Numbered from the stretch's first letter, positions 17,851-26,840 are shown. The stretch: DNA of 64,000 nucleotides from Halalkalicoccus sp. CG83 (GCF_037081715.1 NZ_JAZDDH010000002.1:613201-677200), one strand, 5' to 3'. Notes: generated by a model not told the origin, from the letters alone. A program made the numbers and translations.

Positions 17851-20412
17851 GTGGCAGCCGGATCCCGCCTCGCCGAGACGGTCACGGAACGTCGTCGCGC
17901 GGTCATCACGGTCATGTTCGTGCTCACGATCGTGCTGAGCGGCGGCGTCGGCAGCCTGGAGTACTCCTCCTCGCTCGACCAGTTCAAAAGCGACGGACCG
18001 GAAGCGGAACGATTGGACTACGTCGAGACCAACTTCGGCGATGAGGGTGGGACGACCACTCAGATCCTCGTTCGCGACGAGAACGTCCTCTCGAAGGAGT
18101 CGTTGATCGCCACTCTGGAGCTCCAGCGCGAGTTCCGCGAGGACGGGACCGTCAGTCCGACGCTCGTCGAGGACGACCCGTTCGCCGACCTCTCGACGAT
18201 CGTTGCGACCACGGCCATCCGCGAGGAACGTGCGGCCGACGCCCGGACACGGCCCGATCCGTCGACGGTCGATCCGACCCTCGACGAACAGATCGAACAG
18301 TTGGAGTCGATGAACCAGTCGGAGATCGACGCCGTCCTCGATACGGTCCTCGACGAGGACGGTTCGGCGGAGGCGTTCGTCTTCCTGCCGACGGACTACG
18401 AGCCCGGTTCGATGGAGGCCGACACGCGACTGCTGTTCGTGACCCAGCAGGCCGACGGCCAGCAGGTCATCGAGGGCGAGTCCTCCGAGGAGATCGTCGA
18501 GTCCCAGCTCGCGATGGACGCGATGGTCGAGGACCGATTCGCCGACGGCTTCGCGTTCGGCGAGGGAATCATCACCGACGAGATCGATCGATCGCTCGTC
18601 GATAGCCTCTCGTTGGTTCTTCCGTTAGCGCTGCTGTTCGTCTGTCTCGTCCTCACCGTCGCCTACCGGGACCTGCTCGACATCCTCCTCGGACTCGCGG
18701 GCATCGTCGTCGTCCTGCTGTGGACGCTCGGGTTCATGGGCTGGGTCGGCATCCCCTTCACCCAGATCATGGTCGCGGTTCCCGCGCTGCTCGTAGGGCT
18801 GTCGATCGACTACGCGATCCACGTCTTCATGCGCCACCGCGAGCGCCGCGAAGAGGAACGGGACTCCTCGGGGGCCGCGATGCGGATCGTCCTCGGCGGG
18901 CTGGGCGTCGCACTCCTCTGGGTGACGACGACCGCGGTGTTCGGCTTCCTCTCGAACCTCGTGAGTCCGGTCGCGCCGATCCGCGAGTTCGGCGTCGTGA
19001 GCGCGTTCGGCATCGTCGCGGCCCTGCTCGTCTTCGGGGTGCTGGTGCCGGCGGCCAAGGTCGAACTCGACGAACTGCTCGAGGCTCGCGGGATCGACCG
19101 CCGAAACCGCGCGTTCGGCACCGACGGGGCGTTCGCGAATGTCCTCTCGCTCGGCGAACGTGCGGCGAACCGCACGCCCTGGGCCGTGATTTGCGCGGTC
19201 CTGCTCGTGACCGCTGCCGGTGCTGCCGGCGCGACGCAGGTGGACACGACGTTCGAACGGGAGGACTTCATCGCCGACGACCCGCCGGCGTGGATGGCGT
19301 CGCTGCCGGGGCCGCTCGCACCCGGCGAGTACGGCGCGAAGGAGGATCTCGCCGTGCTCAACGACCACGCCCGACAGGACACGCGGACGCAGGTGGTGGT
19401 CACCGGTGACGTCACGGACGATCGGACGCTCGAGCGCATTGCGGACGCTCACGACGTCGCGGCCGACCGGAACGCCGTGCTCGTCCTCTCGAGCGGCGAG
19501 ACCGGCGTTCGCTCCCCGATTTCGGTCATGCGCGCCGTCGCGGCGGAGGACGAGGAGTTCGCGGAGGCGTTCGTGGCGGCCGACACCGACGGCGACGGCG
19601 TCCCGGACGAGGACGTCGAATCGGTCTACGACGCGTTCTACGAGGCGGACGAGGAGCGCGCCGCCGAGGTGGTCCACCGGACCGACGACGGCGAGTACGA
19701 GGCCGTTCGAATGCTCGTCACGATGCAGGGCGACGCCTCGAGCGAGGTCATGGCCGACGACACCCGTGTCGTGGCGTCGTCCCTCGACGGCGATGGACTC
19801 GAGGCGACGGCGACCGGCCAGCCGGTCGTGTTCAGCGTCGTCGAGGACGAGCTCTTCGAGACGGTGGTCCAGAGCCTGAGCGTGACCCTCGGCGCGGTCG
19901 CGGTCCTCCTCACGCTCGTCTACCGCCGAACCGCCGGCAGCGCCCTCCTGGGGGCGGTGACGCTCGCGCCGATCGTCTGTTCGGTGGCGTGGATCCTCGG
20001 AACGATGGCGCTGCTCGGGATGCCGTTCAACGCGATCACGGGAACGATCACCAGCCTGACGGTCGGGCTCGGGGTAGCGTACAACATCCACATGACCGAG
20101 CGCTACCTGCTCGAACGCCGATGCGGCGAGGTTCCGGCCGAAGCGCTTCGCCGTAGCGTCCGCGGCACCGGCGGGGCGCTGCTCGGCAGCGCGGCGACGA
20201 CCGTCGGCGGGTTCGGCGTGCTCGCGTTCGCGATCCTCCCGCCGCTCCAGCAGTTCGGGCTGATCACCGGGTTGACGATCGTCTACGCCTTCGTCGGCGG
20301 CGTGTTCGTCCTGCCGAGCCTGCTCGTTCTCTGGGAGCGACACGTCGATGCAGCCGTCGGATTCGCCGTGAACCGGCCCGTGGAGGCGGCCACCGACGGT
20401 GGGCGGGAGTAA
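17851..20412 (+). CDS. MMPL/RND-family exporter
   Basis: 853 aa with two repeats, each one N-terminal helix, a large extracellular domain and about five helices. The first membrane block contains VGLSIDYAIHVFMRHRERRE and the second VGLGVAYNIHMTERYLLERR, the repeated TM4 motif of archaeal RND/MMPL (HpnN-like) transporters. Extracellular domain 2 contains the calcium-binding-like loop DTDGDGVPDEDVE. It probably exports lipids or hydrophobic compounds, powered by an ion gradient; the cargo is unknown. A strong Shine-Dalgarno supports the GTG start. It stands alone as a transcription unit, with a 49-aa gene 56 nt downstream. Confidence 0.9.
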   Translation: MAAGSRLAETVTERRRAVITVMFVLTIVLSGGVGSLEYSSSLDQFKSDGPEAERLDYVETNFGDEGGTTTQILVRDENVLSKESLIATLELQREFREDGTVSPTLVEDDPFADLSTIVATTAIREERAADARTRPDPSTVDPTLDEQIEQLESMNQSEIDAVLDTVLDEDGSAEAFVFLPTDYEPGSMEADTRLLFVTQQADGQQVIEGESSEEIVESQLAMDAMVEDRFADGFAFGEGIITDEIDRSLVDSLSLVLPLALLFVCLVLTVAYRDLLDILLGLAGIVVVLLWTLGFMGWVGIPFTQIMVAVPALLVGLSIDYAIHVFMRHRERREEERDSSGAAMRIVLGGLGVALLWVTTTAVFGFLSNLVSPVAPIREFGVVSAFGIVAALLVFGVLVPAAKVELDELLEARGIDRRNRAFGTDGAFANVLSLGERAANRTPWAVICAVLLVTAAGAAGATQVDTTFEREDFIADDPPAWMASLPGPLAPGEYGAKEDLAVLNDHARQDTRTQVVVTGDVTDDRTLERIADAHDVAADRNAVLVLSSGETGVRSPISVMRAVAAEDEEFAEAFVAADTDGDGVPDEDVESVYDAFYEADEERAAEVVHRTDDGEYEAVRMLVTMQGDASSEVMADDTRVVASSLDGDGLEATATGQPVVFSVVEDELFETVVQSLSVTLGAVAVLLTLVYRRTAGSALLGAVTLAPIVCSVAWILGTMALLGMPFNAITGTITSLTVGLGVAYNIHMTERYLLERRCGEVPAEALRRSVRGTGGALLGSAATTVGGFGVLAFAILPPLQQFGLITGLTIVYAFVGGVFVLPSLLVLWERHVDAAVGFAVNRPVEAATDGGRE

Positions 20413-20468
20413 CGCTCCGCGCACGTCGCGAGCGATCGACTCTTCCGGTTGGCTCGCGTACCGGAGGT

Positions 20469-20618
20469 ATGGCCGAACTGGACGACACCGTCGAGGAGTT
20501 CCTCGACAACGCGGACGACGTCTACGCCGAGTACGATCAGGGATACATGGACGCGGACGCCGCGCTCTCGATACTGGAGGATCACCTCGACGACCTGCGT
20601 GAGGAGTTCTACGGATAG
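20469..20618 (+). CDS. Small acidic protein, 49 aa
   Basis: MAELDDTVEEFLDNADDVYA continues through a helical, very acidic chain to LEDHLDDLREEFYG. Codon third positions follow the G/C pattern of real genes. It looks like a small haloarchaeal protein of the DUF type with two amphipathic helices and may be a helical hairpin or dimer. The function is unknown. It converges on the ABC ATPase gene with only 17 nt between the stops. Confidence 0.65.
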   Translation: MAELDDTVEEFLDNADDVYAEYDQGYMDADAALSILEDHLDDLREEFYG

Positions 20619-20635
20619 GAGCCGTAGCCGGACCG

Positions 20636-21394
20636 TCAGTCGCCGATCAACGCCCGGATCCGCTCCTCGTACTCGGCGAACGCGGCGTCCGTCCGTTCCC
20701 GCGGCCGCGACAGATCGACCTCGACGATCTCGCGGATGTGTCCGGGGTCGGTTCCCATCACGACCACGCGATCGGCGAGCGTGACCGCCTCGCTCACGTC
20801 GTGGGTCACGAAGAGGATCGTCTTCCTCGTCTCCTGCCAGATTTCGAGGATCTCGTCGTGGAGTCGCTCCCGAGTCTGGGCGTCGACCGCGCCGAACGGT
20901 TCGTCCATCAGAAGGATGTCGGGATCGACCGCAAGCGAGCGGGCGATCGCGACGCGCTGTTTCATCCCGCCGCTGAGCGACTTGGGGTAGGTGTCCTCGA
21001 ACCCCGAGAGGCCCACGAGATCGATCATCTCCTGGATCCGCTGCTCACGTTCCTCCTTCTCGACGCCCTGCTTCTCGAGCCCGAAGGCGACGTTGCCCCG
21101 AACCGTCCGCCACGGGAAGAGCAGGTACTCCTGGAAGACGACGCCCATCTCCGTGGTCGGGCCGTCGACGGGCTCGTCCCCGAGGTAGATCGCTCCCGAG
21201 CTCGCCTCCTCGAGGCCGGCGATGATCCTGAACAGGGTGGTCTTGCCACAGCCCGAGGGACCGACGACGCAGACGAACTCCTCGGGCTGGACCGTAAAGC
21301 TCACCTCCGAGAGCGCTCGGATCGGTCCCTGGGTTCCGGCGTAGCGCTTGCTCACCGATTCGATACTGATCTTCGGATCCATGTCTACCGCCAT
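20636..21394 (-). CDS. ABC transporter ATP-binding protein, nitrate/sulfonate/taurine type
   Basis: 252 aa from the ATG at 21394. Walker A GPSGCGKTT, signature LSGGMKQR, Walker B ILLMDEPFGAVDA and the switch His in LFVTHDVSEAV are all present. It belongs to the SsuB/TauB/NrtD group. The gene is last in a three-gene operon (binding protein, permease, ATPase) and overlaps the permease stop by 10 nt; a second in-frame ATG at 21382 would avoid the overlap. The frame stays open far upstream through the permease gene, but those residues have no family resemblance. Confidence 0.93.
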   Translation of the reverse strand: MAVDMDPKISIESVSKRYAGTQGPIRALSEVSFTVQPEEFVCVVGPSGCGKTTLFRIIAGLEEASSGAIYLGDEPVDGPTTEMGVVFQEYLLFPWRTVRGNVAFGLEKQGVEKEEREQRIQEMIDLVGLSGFEDTYPKSLSGGMKQRVAIARSLAVDPDILLMDEPFGAVDAQTRERLHDEILEIWQETRKTILFVTHDVSEAVTLADRVVVMGTDPGHIREIVEVDLSRPRERTDAAFAEYEERIRALIGD

Positions 21395-22179
21395 GCGATC
21401 ACCCGTCTCTGAAGGGCACGAAAGCCCACGTCCACGAGCAGGAACATCAGACTCAACACGAGGATGTAGGCGATCACCACGTCGACGGCAAGGTTGTTGC
21501 CCGCGCTCAGGATCTCCCGTCCGATGCCGGGGACGCCGAAGATCTCGGCGGCGACGACGAGCATCCAACACCGGCCGATTCCCGTCCGAATACCGGTCAT
21601 GATCTCGGGCAGCGCGCTCGGCAGGACGACCGATCTGATCAGTCCGAGGTCGTCGGTGACCCCGAGGCTGCGGCCCACGTCGAGCATGTCCTCCGAAACC
21701 CCCTCGACGCCGCCGTAGGCCGCGTAGAAGTTGATCCAGAACGCCCCGACGGCGATGATGAACGCCGCGCCGGCGTGATTGATGCCGAACCACGCGATGG
21801 CGAAGCCGATCAACGCCAACGGCGGCACCGGCCGAAGGACGCGGACGACGGGGGCGAACCCGTCGTCGGCGGCCGAACTCCAGCCCAGAGCGACCCCGGC
21901 GGCGATGCCGAGCAGCGTGCCGATGACCGCTCCGGGGATCCAGTGGAGAACGCTGCTGTACAGCGCGCTGGTCATCGTGCCCGAGGCGAGCTCCGTGAGA
22001 AACGTCTCGGCGACGACGGCCGGCGAGGGGAGGATGTACGGCGGCTGGAACAGGGCGGCGACCCACCATAGCACGAGGAAGCCGGTAACGCCGATAGCTC
22101 CCCGTAGCAGGCGTCTGGTCTCCCAATCGCGTTCGAGGATATCGTCTTCGCCGACGTCGATGGCGGTGTCGTGGCTCAT
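21385..22179 (-). CDS. ABC transporter permease, SsuC/TauC-type
   Basis: 264 aa with six predicted membrane helices. The EAA-like loop appears as GVEGVSEDMLDVGRSLGVTD, followed by VVLPSALPEIMTGIRTGIGRCW, the standard contact site for the ATPase. It works with the binding protein and the ATPase encoded on either side. It starts 3 nt after the binding-protein stop, so the three genes form one operon. Confidence 0.92.
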   Translation of the reverse strand: MSHDTAIDVGEDDILERDWETRRLLRGAIGVTGFLVLWWVAALFQPPYILPSPAVVAETFLTELASGTMTSALYSSVLHWIPGAVIGTLLGIAAGVALGWSSAADDGFAPVVRVLRPVPPLALIGFAIAWFGINHAGAAFIIAVGAFWINFYAAYGGVEGVSEDMLDVGRSLGVTDDLGLIRSVVLPSALPEIMTGIRTGIGRCWMLVVAAEIFGVPGIGREILSAGNNLAVDVVIAYILVLSLMFLLVDVGFRALQRRVIAWR

Positions 22180-22182
22180 ATC

Positions 22183-23250
22183 TCAGCTGACCGATTCGTA
22201 GAGGTCGTAGTCGAAGACGTCCTCGAGCGAGAGACGCTCGTCGGTCCGTCCCAGCTCGTGGGCGTACTCGGCGAAGATCTCGGTCCCCTCCTCGATCTCG
22301 CGCGGGTCCGAGACGAAGTTCGACAACGGCGAATCCAGCGCTTTCCGTGCGCGCTCGACCGGGAGCGAGGACTCGCCGATCACGGTGCTCGCATGCCGGG
22401 CGGTCGCGTCGGGCTCCTCGTTGATGAACTCCGTCGCCCGGATGTGGGCCTCGAGGAACTCCTCGCCGACCTCGTGTTCGCGGGCCGTATCGTTCATGAG
22501 CACGACGGCGGCGGGCTGGCCGGGCATGAACTCCGAGGCGATGGCGAGCCGGCCGATCGGCGATCCCTCCTCCTCGGCGATCGTCGGGACGGGCTCCATG
22601 ATGCTCGTGCCGTCGATCTCGCCGTTGGCCATCGCCTGCCAGACGGCGTTCGCGCCGCCGATCTCGGTGATCTCGACGTCCTCGCCGGGCGTGAGTCCAT
22701 GGATATCCGAGAGCCAGTAGCGAAGCAGGATGTCCGGAGTGCTGCCCTCGGGGAACGTCCCGAAGCGGAACGGACGGCCGTACTCGGCCTCGAACTCGGC
22801 GAACGCCTCCGATTCGTGTTCGTCCCACAGCTCGCGCAGGTCCTCGTGGGCCATGATCATCATCGGCTCCTTGATGTTCGTGGCGACGACCTTCGCGGGG
22901 ATGCCCCGGTCGATGACGATCATCGAAGGGACGATCCCGAACAGCCCGACGTCGATCTCGCCGCTGGCGTACGCCTGAACGATGCTCGGGCCGTCGGTGA
23001 ACTCGCGGGCGTCGACCGACACGGAGAGCTCGTCGAGATACCCCTCCTCCTGCATCACGAAGTACTGCATGTCGGGATATATCGGCATGTACGCGACCGT
23101 GAGCTCCTCGAGTTCGTCGCCCCCGAGACAGCCCGCCAGCCCCGTCAGTCCGATCGTTGCTGTACCCGCGGCTCCTTCGAGAAACGTCCGGCGGGAGATG
23201 TCGACGGGACTACCGGGTTTCGTCACAGTTGCCCCTACTAGGCTAGCCAC
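22183..23250 (-). CDS. ABC transporter substrate-binding lipoprotein, NMT1/TauA-like
   Basis: 355 aa. A Tat motif SRRTFLEGAAG and lipobox LAGC at about 37-40 predict a surface lipoprotein. The mature part reads LTVAYMPIYPDMQYFVMQEE, and YASGEIDVGLFGIVPSMIV is the classic SsuA/TauA/NrtA/NMT1 domain. The ligand could be nitrate, an aliphatic sulfonate, taurine or a thiamine precursor; no enzyme gene nearby decides it. The start may be GTG at 23250 or GTG at 23226, the latter giving a shorter n-region before the twin Arg. Confidence 0.9.
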   Translation of the reverse strand: MASLVGATVTKPGSPVDISRRTFLEGAAGTATIGLTGLAGCLGGDELEELTVAYMPIYPDMQYFVMQEEGYLDELSVSVDAREFTDGPSIVQAYASGEIDVGLFGIVPSMIVIDRGIPAKVVATNIKEPMMIMAHEDLRELWDEHESEAFAEFEAEYGRPFRFGTFPEGSTPDILLRYWLSDIHGLTPGEDVEITEIGGANAVWQAMANGEIDGTSIMEPVPTIAEEEGSPIGRLAIASEFMPGQPAAVVLMNDTAREHEVGEEFLEAHIRATEFINEEPDATARHASTVIGESSLPVERARKALDSPLSNFVSDPREIEEGTEIFAEYAHELGRTDERLSLEDVFDYDLYESVS

Positions 23251-23331
23251 GGGTATTCCTCGCGCGAATCCGGTAATCCATACCTCTCTTCGTGTTCCCC
23301 CTGCCCCGGCTTCTCGTACCGGATGACGCTC

Positions 23332-23344
23332 CTCGTGACACGAG
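23332..23344. repeat. 13-bp palindrome upstream of aminotransferase gene
   Basis: CTCGTG and CACGAG flank a central A, in the 203-bp region between the divergent binding-protein and aminotransferase genes. It is a possible operator; no regulator gene is adjacent. Confidence 0.3.
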
Positions 23345-23453
23345 CGTTCCGATTCCCTCGACTGACCGCGTCCTAGCTACCGGCCAATACTGTCCGTTGT
23401 TCCGATCCCGTGACACAGCAAGCGTTATGCGGGCGCGGGCCGCGCCATCGGCC

Positions 23454-24620
23454 ATGACGGAGTTCTCCGCGCGCGTCGAGGAGGTCTCGATCAGCGGCAT
23501 TCGTGAGGTGTTCGAGGCCGCCGGCGACGACGCGATCAACCTCGGACTGGGCCAGCCGGACTTCCCGACGCCCGAACGCGCCCGACGGGCGGCGATCGAG
23601 GCGATCGAGTCCGGCGCCGTCGACGGCTACACCTCGAACAAGGGCACCCGCGAGCTCCGGGAGGCGATCGCCGCGAAGTACGATCGCGACTACTCCATTC
23701 CGATGGATCCCGGCGATCTGATCGCCACCTCGGGGGGCAGCGAGGCGCTCCACCTCGCGCTCGAGGCCCACGTCGATAGCGCGGGACATGGTCCCGCTGA
23801 CGATCGGACGCAGTCCGATAGTCCGGGCGAGGAGGTGCTCTTTCCGGACCCGGGGTTCGTCTCCTACGACGCGCTGACCCGGATCGCCGGCGGGACGCCG
23901 AACCCCCTCCCGCTTCGCGAGGACCTCACGCTCGATCCCGCGACCGTCGAGGAGGCGATCACCGACGAGACCGCGGCGTTCGTCGTCAACAGCCCCGCCA
24001 ACCCCACTGGGGCTGTCCAGAGCGAGGAGGACGTACGCGAGTTCGCGCGCATCGCGGACGAACACGACGTCCTCTGCGTCTCCGACGAGGTGTACGAGCA
24101 CGTCGTCTTCGAGGGCGAGCACCGCTCGCCGCTCGAGTTCGCCGAGAGCGACAACGTGGTCGTCGTGAGCGCCTGCTCGAAGACCTACTCGATGACCGGC
24201 TGGCGGCTGGGTTGGGTCGCGGGCAGCACGCGTCGGATCGAGCGGATGCTCAGGGTCCACCAGTACGCCCAGGCGTGCGCGAGCGCCCCCGCCCAGTACG
24301 CCGCCGAGGCCGCGCTCTCGGGCCCCCAGGACGACGTCGAGCGGATGGTCGAGGCGTTCGAGGAGCGCCGGGACCTCGTGCTCGACGGCCTCGCCGACAT
24401 AGGCCTCGAGACACCCACGCCACGGGGCGCGTTCTACGCGATGCCGAAGGTGCCCGACGGCTGGGTCGAGGAGGTGATCGACCGCGGCGTCGTCGTCGTC
24501 CCGGGCGAGGCGTTCGGCGAGGGCGGCGCGGGCTACGCGCGCATCTCGTACGCGACCGGACTCGAGGAGCTCGAGGAGGCGCTCGAGATCATGCGCGAGG
24601 CGACGCGGGCGGTCCGTTGA
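23454..24620 (+). CDS. Class I/II PLP-dependent aminotransferase with palindromic insertion
   Basis: 388 aa from the ATG at 23454, about 28 nt after a TTATGC box. Fold-type I marks are LGLGQPDFPTPE, NSPANPTGAV, VSDEVYEHV and the PLP lysine in SACSKTYSMTGWRLGWV; the Arg that binds the substrate carboxylate is in YARISY. It resembles the aspartate/aromatic aminotransferase family of archaea. Between EAHVD (about 105) and EEVLFPDPGFVSY there are about 15 extra low-complexity residues, SAGHGPADDRTQSDS. They are encoded by two perfect hairpins at 23781-23797 and 23803-23819 and look like an in-frame insertion in a surface loop. The substrate cannot be fixed from sequence. Confidence 0.93.
   Translation: MTEFSARVEEVSISGIREVFEAAGDDAINLGLGQPDFPTPERARRAAIEAIESGAVDGYTSNKGTRELREAIAAKYDRDYSIPMDPGDLIATSGGSEALHLALEAHVDSAGHGPADDRTQSDSPGEEVLFPDPGFVSYDALTRIAGGTPNPLPLREDLTLDPATVEEAITDETAAFVVNSPANPTGAVQSEEDVREFARIADEHDVLCVSDEVYEHVVFEGEHRSPLEFAESDNVVVVSACSKTYSMTGWRLGWVAGSTRRIERMLRVHQYAQACASAPAQYAAEAALSGPQDDVERMVEAFEERRDLVLDGLADIGLETPTPRGAFYAMPKVPDGWVEEVIDRGVVVVPGEAFGEGGAGYARISYATGLEELEEALEIMREATRAVR
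23781..23819. repeat. Tandem perfect inverted repeats inside aminotransferase gene
   Basis: Hairpin 1 has arms GCGGGAC (23781-23787) and GTCCCGC (23791-23797) around ATG. Hairpin 2 has arms ATCGGAC (23803-23809) and GTCCGAT (23813-23819) around GCA. Both arms are perfect with 3-nt loops. The element is preceded by GATAGC, as is the similar double hairpin in the fixC-like gene. It stays in frame and encodes a polar insertion. Confidence 0.8.
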
Positions 24621-24811
24621 TCGTCCGCTGCGCCATCGACCTCGGAGGGACCGCCACCGGCGAACACGGCATCGGCCAGGGGAAGCGCGAGCACCTGGTC
24701 TACGAGCACGGCGAGCAAAGCGTCGAGGCGATGTGCGCGATCAAGCGTGCCCTCGACCCCGGCACGCCGAACACCGGAAAGCCGTTCCCCGAGACGATCG
24801 ACGACGGGTGA
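24617..24811 (+). pseudogene. Remnant of GlcD-type FAD-linked oxidase, C-terminus only
   Basis: The frame after the aminotransferase stop reads ALDLGGTATGEHGIG-like sequence (IDLGGTATGEHGIGQGKREH), then EAMCAIKRALDPGTPNTGKP and a stop at 24811. This is the C-terminal about 60 residues of glycolate oxidase/D-lactate dehydrogenase FAD-linked oxidases, where GEHGIG and AIKRALDPxxxxNPGK are conserved. The family is about 450 residues or more; the rest is absent and the aminotransferase abuts it directly. There is no start of its own. I read it as a decayed gene whose 5' part was lost. Confidence 0.85.
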
Positions 24812-24833
24812 GCTCGACGCGTCGGCCGTCGGA

Positions 24834-24845
24834 GAGGAATTCCTC
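24834..24845. repeat. 12-bp perfect palindrome between convergent genes
   Basis: GAGGAATTCCTC lies between the FAD-oxidase remnant and the convergent FkbM gene. It could act in termination, but no T run follows. Confidence 0.3.
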
Positions 24846-24880
24846 GTTCGGGCGTCGACGAGACGGCGTTCGCGGGTCGG

Positions 24881-25594
24881 CTACCGGGCGAGAAGCGATC
24901 GCAGGCTCCGATCGGAGCGCCGCTCCGCGACGAGGACGTGGATGTCGCGCTCGGGCTCGTCGGGACGCTCGTCGACGACGTCGTAGCCCAGCGAGTCGAG
25001 CACCTCCCGCGTCTCGGCCGACGGCGTACCGAAGCAGCCGTGGGTCTCGACGACGATCGTTCGCGGTCGGATCGAGAGCTCGCGGAGTACGTCGGCCTCG
25101 GCACCCTCGCAGTCGAGCTCGAGCACGTCGCAGTCGGGCAGCTCCGTGGGCTCAACGCGGTCGGCGCCGCCGCCGTCGCCGTCGAGCTTGACGCCGGGGC
25201 CGACCAGCGCCCGCCGGGCGTCGATCCGATCGTCGACCCGGTTGAGCGCGGCGGTCTCCTCGATGAACGGGAACCGTTCCTGGGTCGGCTCGAACGTGAC
25301 GACCCGGCCGTCCGGGCCGGCGTGGCGGGCGGCCACGACGCTCGAGACGCCGTAGCCGCCGCCGATCACGACCACGTCGTCGTCGGGCTCGACCGTTTCG
25401 CGGACGGCGTCGATGAGCGCCGCCTCGTACTCGGGGAACTCGTCGGTACGATCGAGGAGGCGAACCCGTCGGGCGGGGACGCCGTTGAAGACGCCGATCT
25501 TGTAGGGCAGGTGCGGGCGCACCAACCGGTTGTACGCCTGCCGGAGGGCGGTCCCGCCCCGATCCAGCGCCGTCGGCTCGGATTCGCTCGCCAT
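24881..25594 (-). CDS. FkbM-family SAM-dependent methyltransferase
   Basis: 237 aa from the ATG at 25594, with GTTTATACG 27-35 nt upstream. The SAM-binding motif I is VVVIGGGYGVSSVVAARHAG, followed by GRVVTFEPTQERFPFIEETA and CDVLELDCEGAEADVL, which are the FkbM signatures. These enzymes O-methylate sugars or other small groups on glycans and polyketides. The TagF-like and nucleotidyltransferase genes upstream point to a surface polymer or glycan as substrate. A clear promoter means it can be expressed separately. Confidence 0.88.
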   Translation of the reverse strand: MASESEPTALDRGGTALRQAYNRLVRPHLPYKIGVFNGVPARRVRLLDRTDEFPEYEAALIDAVRETVEPDDDVVVIGGGYGVSSVVAARHAGPDGRVVTFEPTQERFPFIEETAALNRVDDRIDARRALVGPGVKLDGDGGGADRVEPTELPDCDVLELDCEGAEADVLRELSIRPRTIVVETHGCFGTPSAETREVLDSLGYDVVDERPDEPERDIHVLVAERRSDRSLRSLLAR

Positions 25595-25620
25595 GCAGGC
25601 GCGTTCGTACCACGACCGAG

Positions 25621-25629
25621 CGTATAAAC
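25621..25629 (-). promoter_or_regulatory. TATA box of the FkbM gene
   Basis: GTTTATACG on the reverse strand, 27-35 nt before the ATG at 25594. It lies in the 76-nt gap after the TagF-like gene. Confidence 0.55.
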
Positions 25630-25670
25630 CCAGTGACACCGCACCGACGGCGTTCTCCCGCCATCTCCGA

Positions 25671-26840
25671 CTACCCGTCGGAACGATCCCGCGCGTACGT
25701 TTCCACCCGTTCGGCGGCGCGGCCGTCCTCGTGATCGAAGGCCAGCCGCCGGACCCGCTCGCGCTCCTCGGCGTACACCTCGGGCGACGAGCGGACCTCC
25801 TCGAGCGCGCGGAGCAGTTCGTCGAACGTTCCGGCGACGGGACCGGGCGTGACCTCGTCGTAGTCGAGGTGAAAGCCCGAATCGTCGGCATAGGACTCGC
25901 GGTCGTAGGCGTAGAACGCGACCGGTCGATCCAGTAGTAGAAAGTCGAAGTAGACCGACGAGTAGTCGGTCACGAGCGCGTCGACGTCCCGGAGCGCGGG
26001 GTAGACGTCGAACTCCGGCGGGAGGAACTGCAGACGGCCGAACCGCTCGGCGTCGACCGCGGGGTCGTTGAACGGGTGGAACTTCACGAGCATGGCCGCG
26101 TCGCGCTCGGCGAGAAAGGCGTCGAGCGCCTCGAAGTCGAGGTGGCTCGCGGGGTCGGCGTCGCCCTCGCGGTACGTCGGGAGGTAGGCGAACAGGTGGT
26201 CGACGTCATCGGCGAGGGCGGCGACGGCGTCGTGTGCGTCGTCGTCCTGGCAGACGCGTTCACCGGGCACCTCGCGGACGAGCGCGTCGTTTCGTGGATA
26301 GCCCGTCACGGGGAGGTCGGCGTCGGTGCGGAACGCCGACCGGAAGTACTCGCCGAACCCGGCCGCCGTGAGGGTGATGGCGTCGAACTGCCGATAGGTG
26401 TAGAGCCGCGAGAGCCGATCGAACGCCGAGAGCTCCGCGAAGCGGGGCGCGTCGGCGGCGATGCGTTTCAGCGTGACGCCGTGCCAGAGCTGGATCAGGC
26501 GTGTCCCGCCGGTAGGCCACAGCGGCAGGTCGGTCATGCTGCCGGTGACGAAGACGGTCCCCGCGCGAAGCAGCAGCCACCGGCCGCGAAGCGAGTCCGC
26601 GCGGTAGGCCTCGAACCCCTCGGCGCGCAGGTCGCGCACCGTCCTCTCGCGTTTCGAGATCCAGACCGGCCGCGTCCCGCCCTCGTTCGCGACATGGAGG
26701 AAGAGGTACTTCGCGTTCCCCTCGAAGCGCTCGCCGCCGCGGGCGCCGAACGTCCACACCGACTCCTCGCGGGGGACGAGATGGGCGAGGCGGTGGGCGA
26801 GCAACGAGAGCCCGGACCGAAGCGCCCGTCGAACGTCCAC
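25671..26840 (-). CDS. CDP-glycerol:polyglycerophosphate glycerophosphotransferase-like protein
   Basis: 389 aa. WTFGARGGERFEGNAKYLF near 30-48, TRLIQLWHGVTLKRI near 130, VTGYPRNDAL near 200, TYREG and the C-terminal DVDALVTDYSSVYFDFLLLD match the TagB/TagF family. Bacterial members transfer glycerol phosphate or ribitol phosphate from CDP-polyols to wall teichoic acids. It has no membrane span and is probably membrane-associated. Its GTG start follows directly on the stop of the nucleotidyltransferase gene (TGAGTG), so the two are co-expressed. In an archaeon the product may be a polyol-phosphate-modified surface glycan; this is inference. Confidence 0.88.
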   Translation of the reverse strand: MDVRRALRSGLSLLAHRLAHLVPREESVWTFGARGGERFEGNAKYLFLHVANEGGTRPVWISKRERTVRDLRAEGFEAYRADSLRGRWLLLRAGTVFVTGSMTDLPLWPTGGTRLIQLWHGVTLKRIAADAPRFAELSAFDRLSRLYTYRQFDAITLTAAGFGEYFRSAFRTDADLPVTGYPRNDALVREVPGERVCQDDDAHDAVAALADDVDHLFAYLPTYREGDADPASHLDFEALDAFLAERDAAMLVKFHPFNDPAVDAERFGRLQFLPPEFDVYPALRDVDALVTDYSSVYFDFLLLDRPVAFYAYDRESYADDSGFHLDYDEVTPGPVAGTFDELLRALEEVRSSPEVYAEERERVRRLAFDHEDGRAAERVETYARDRSDG

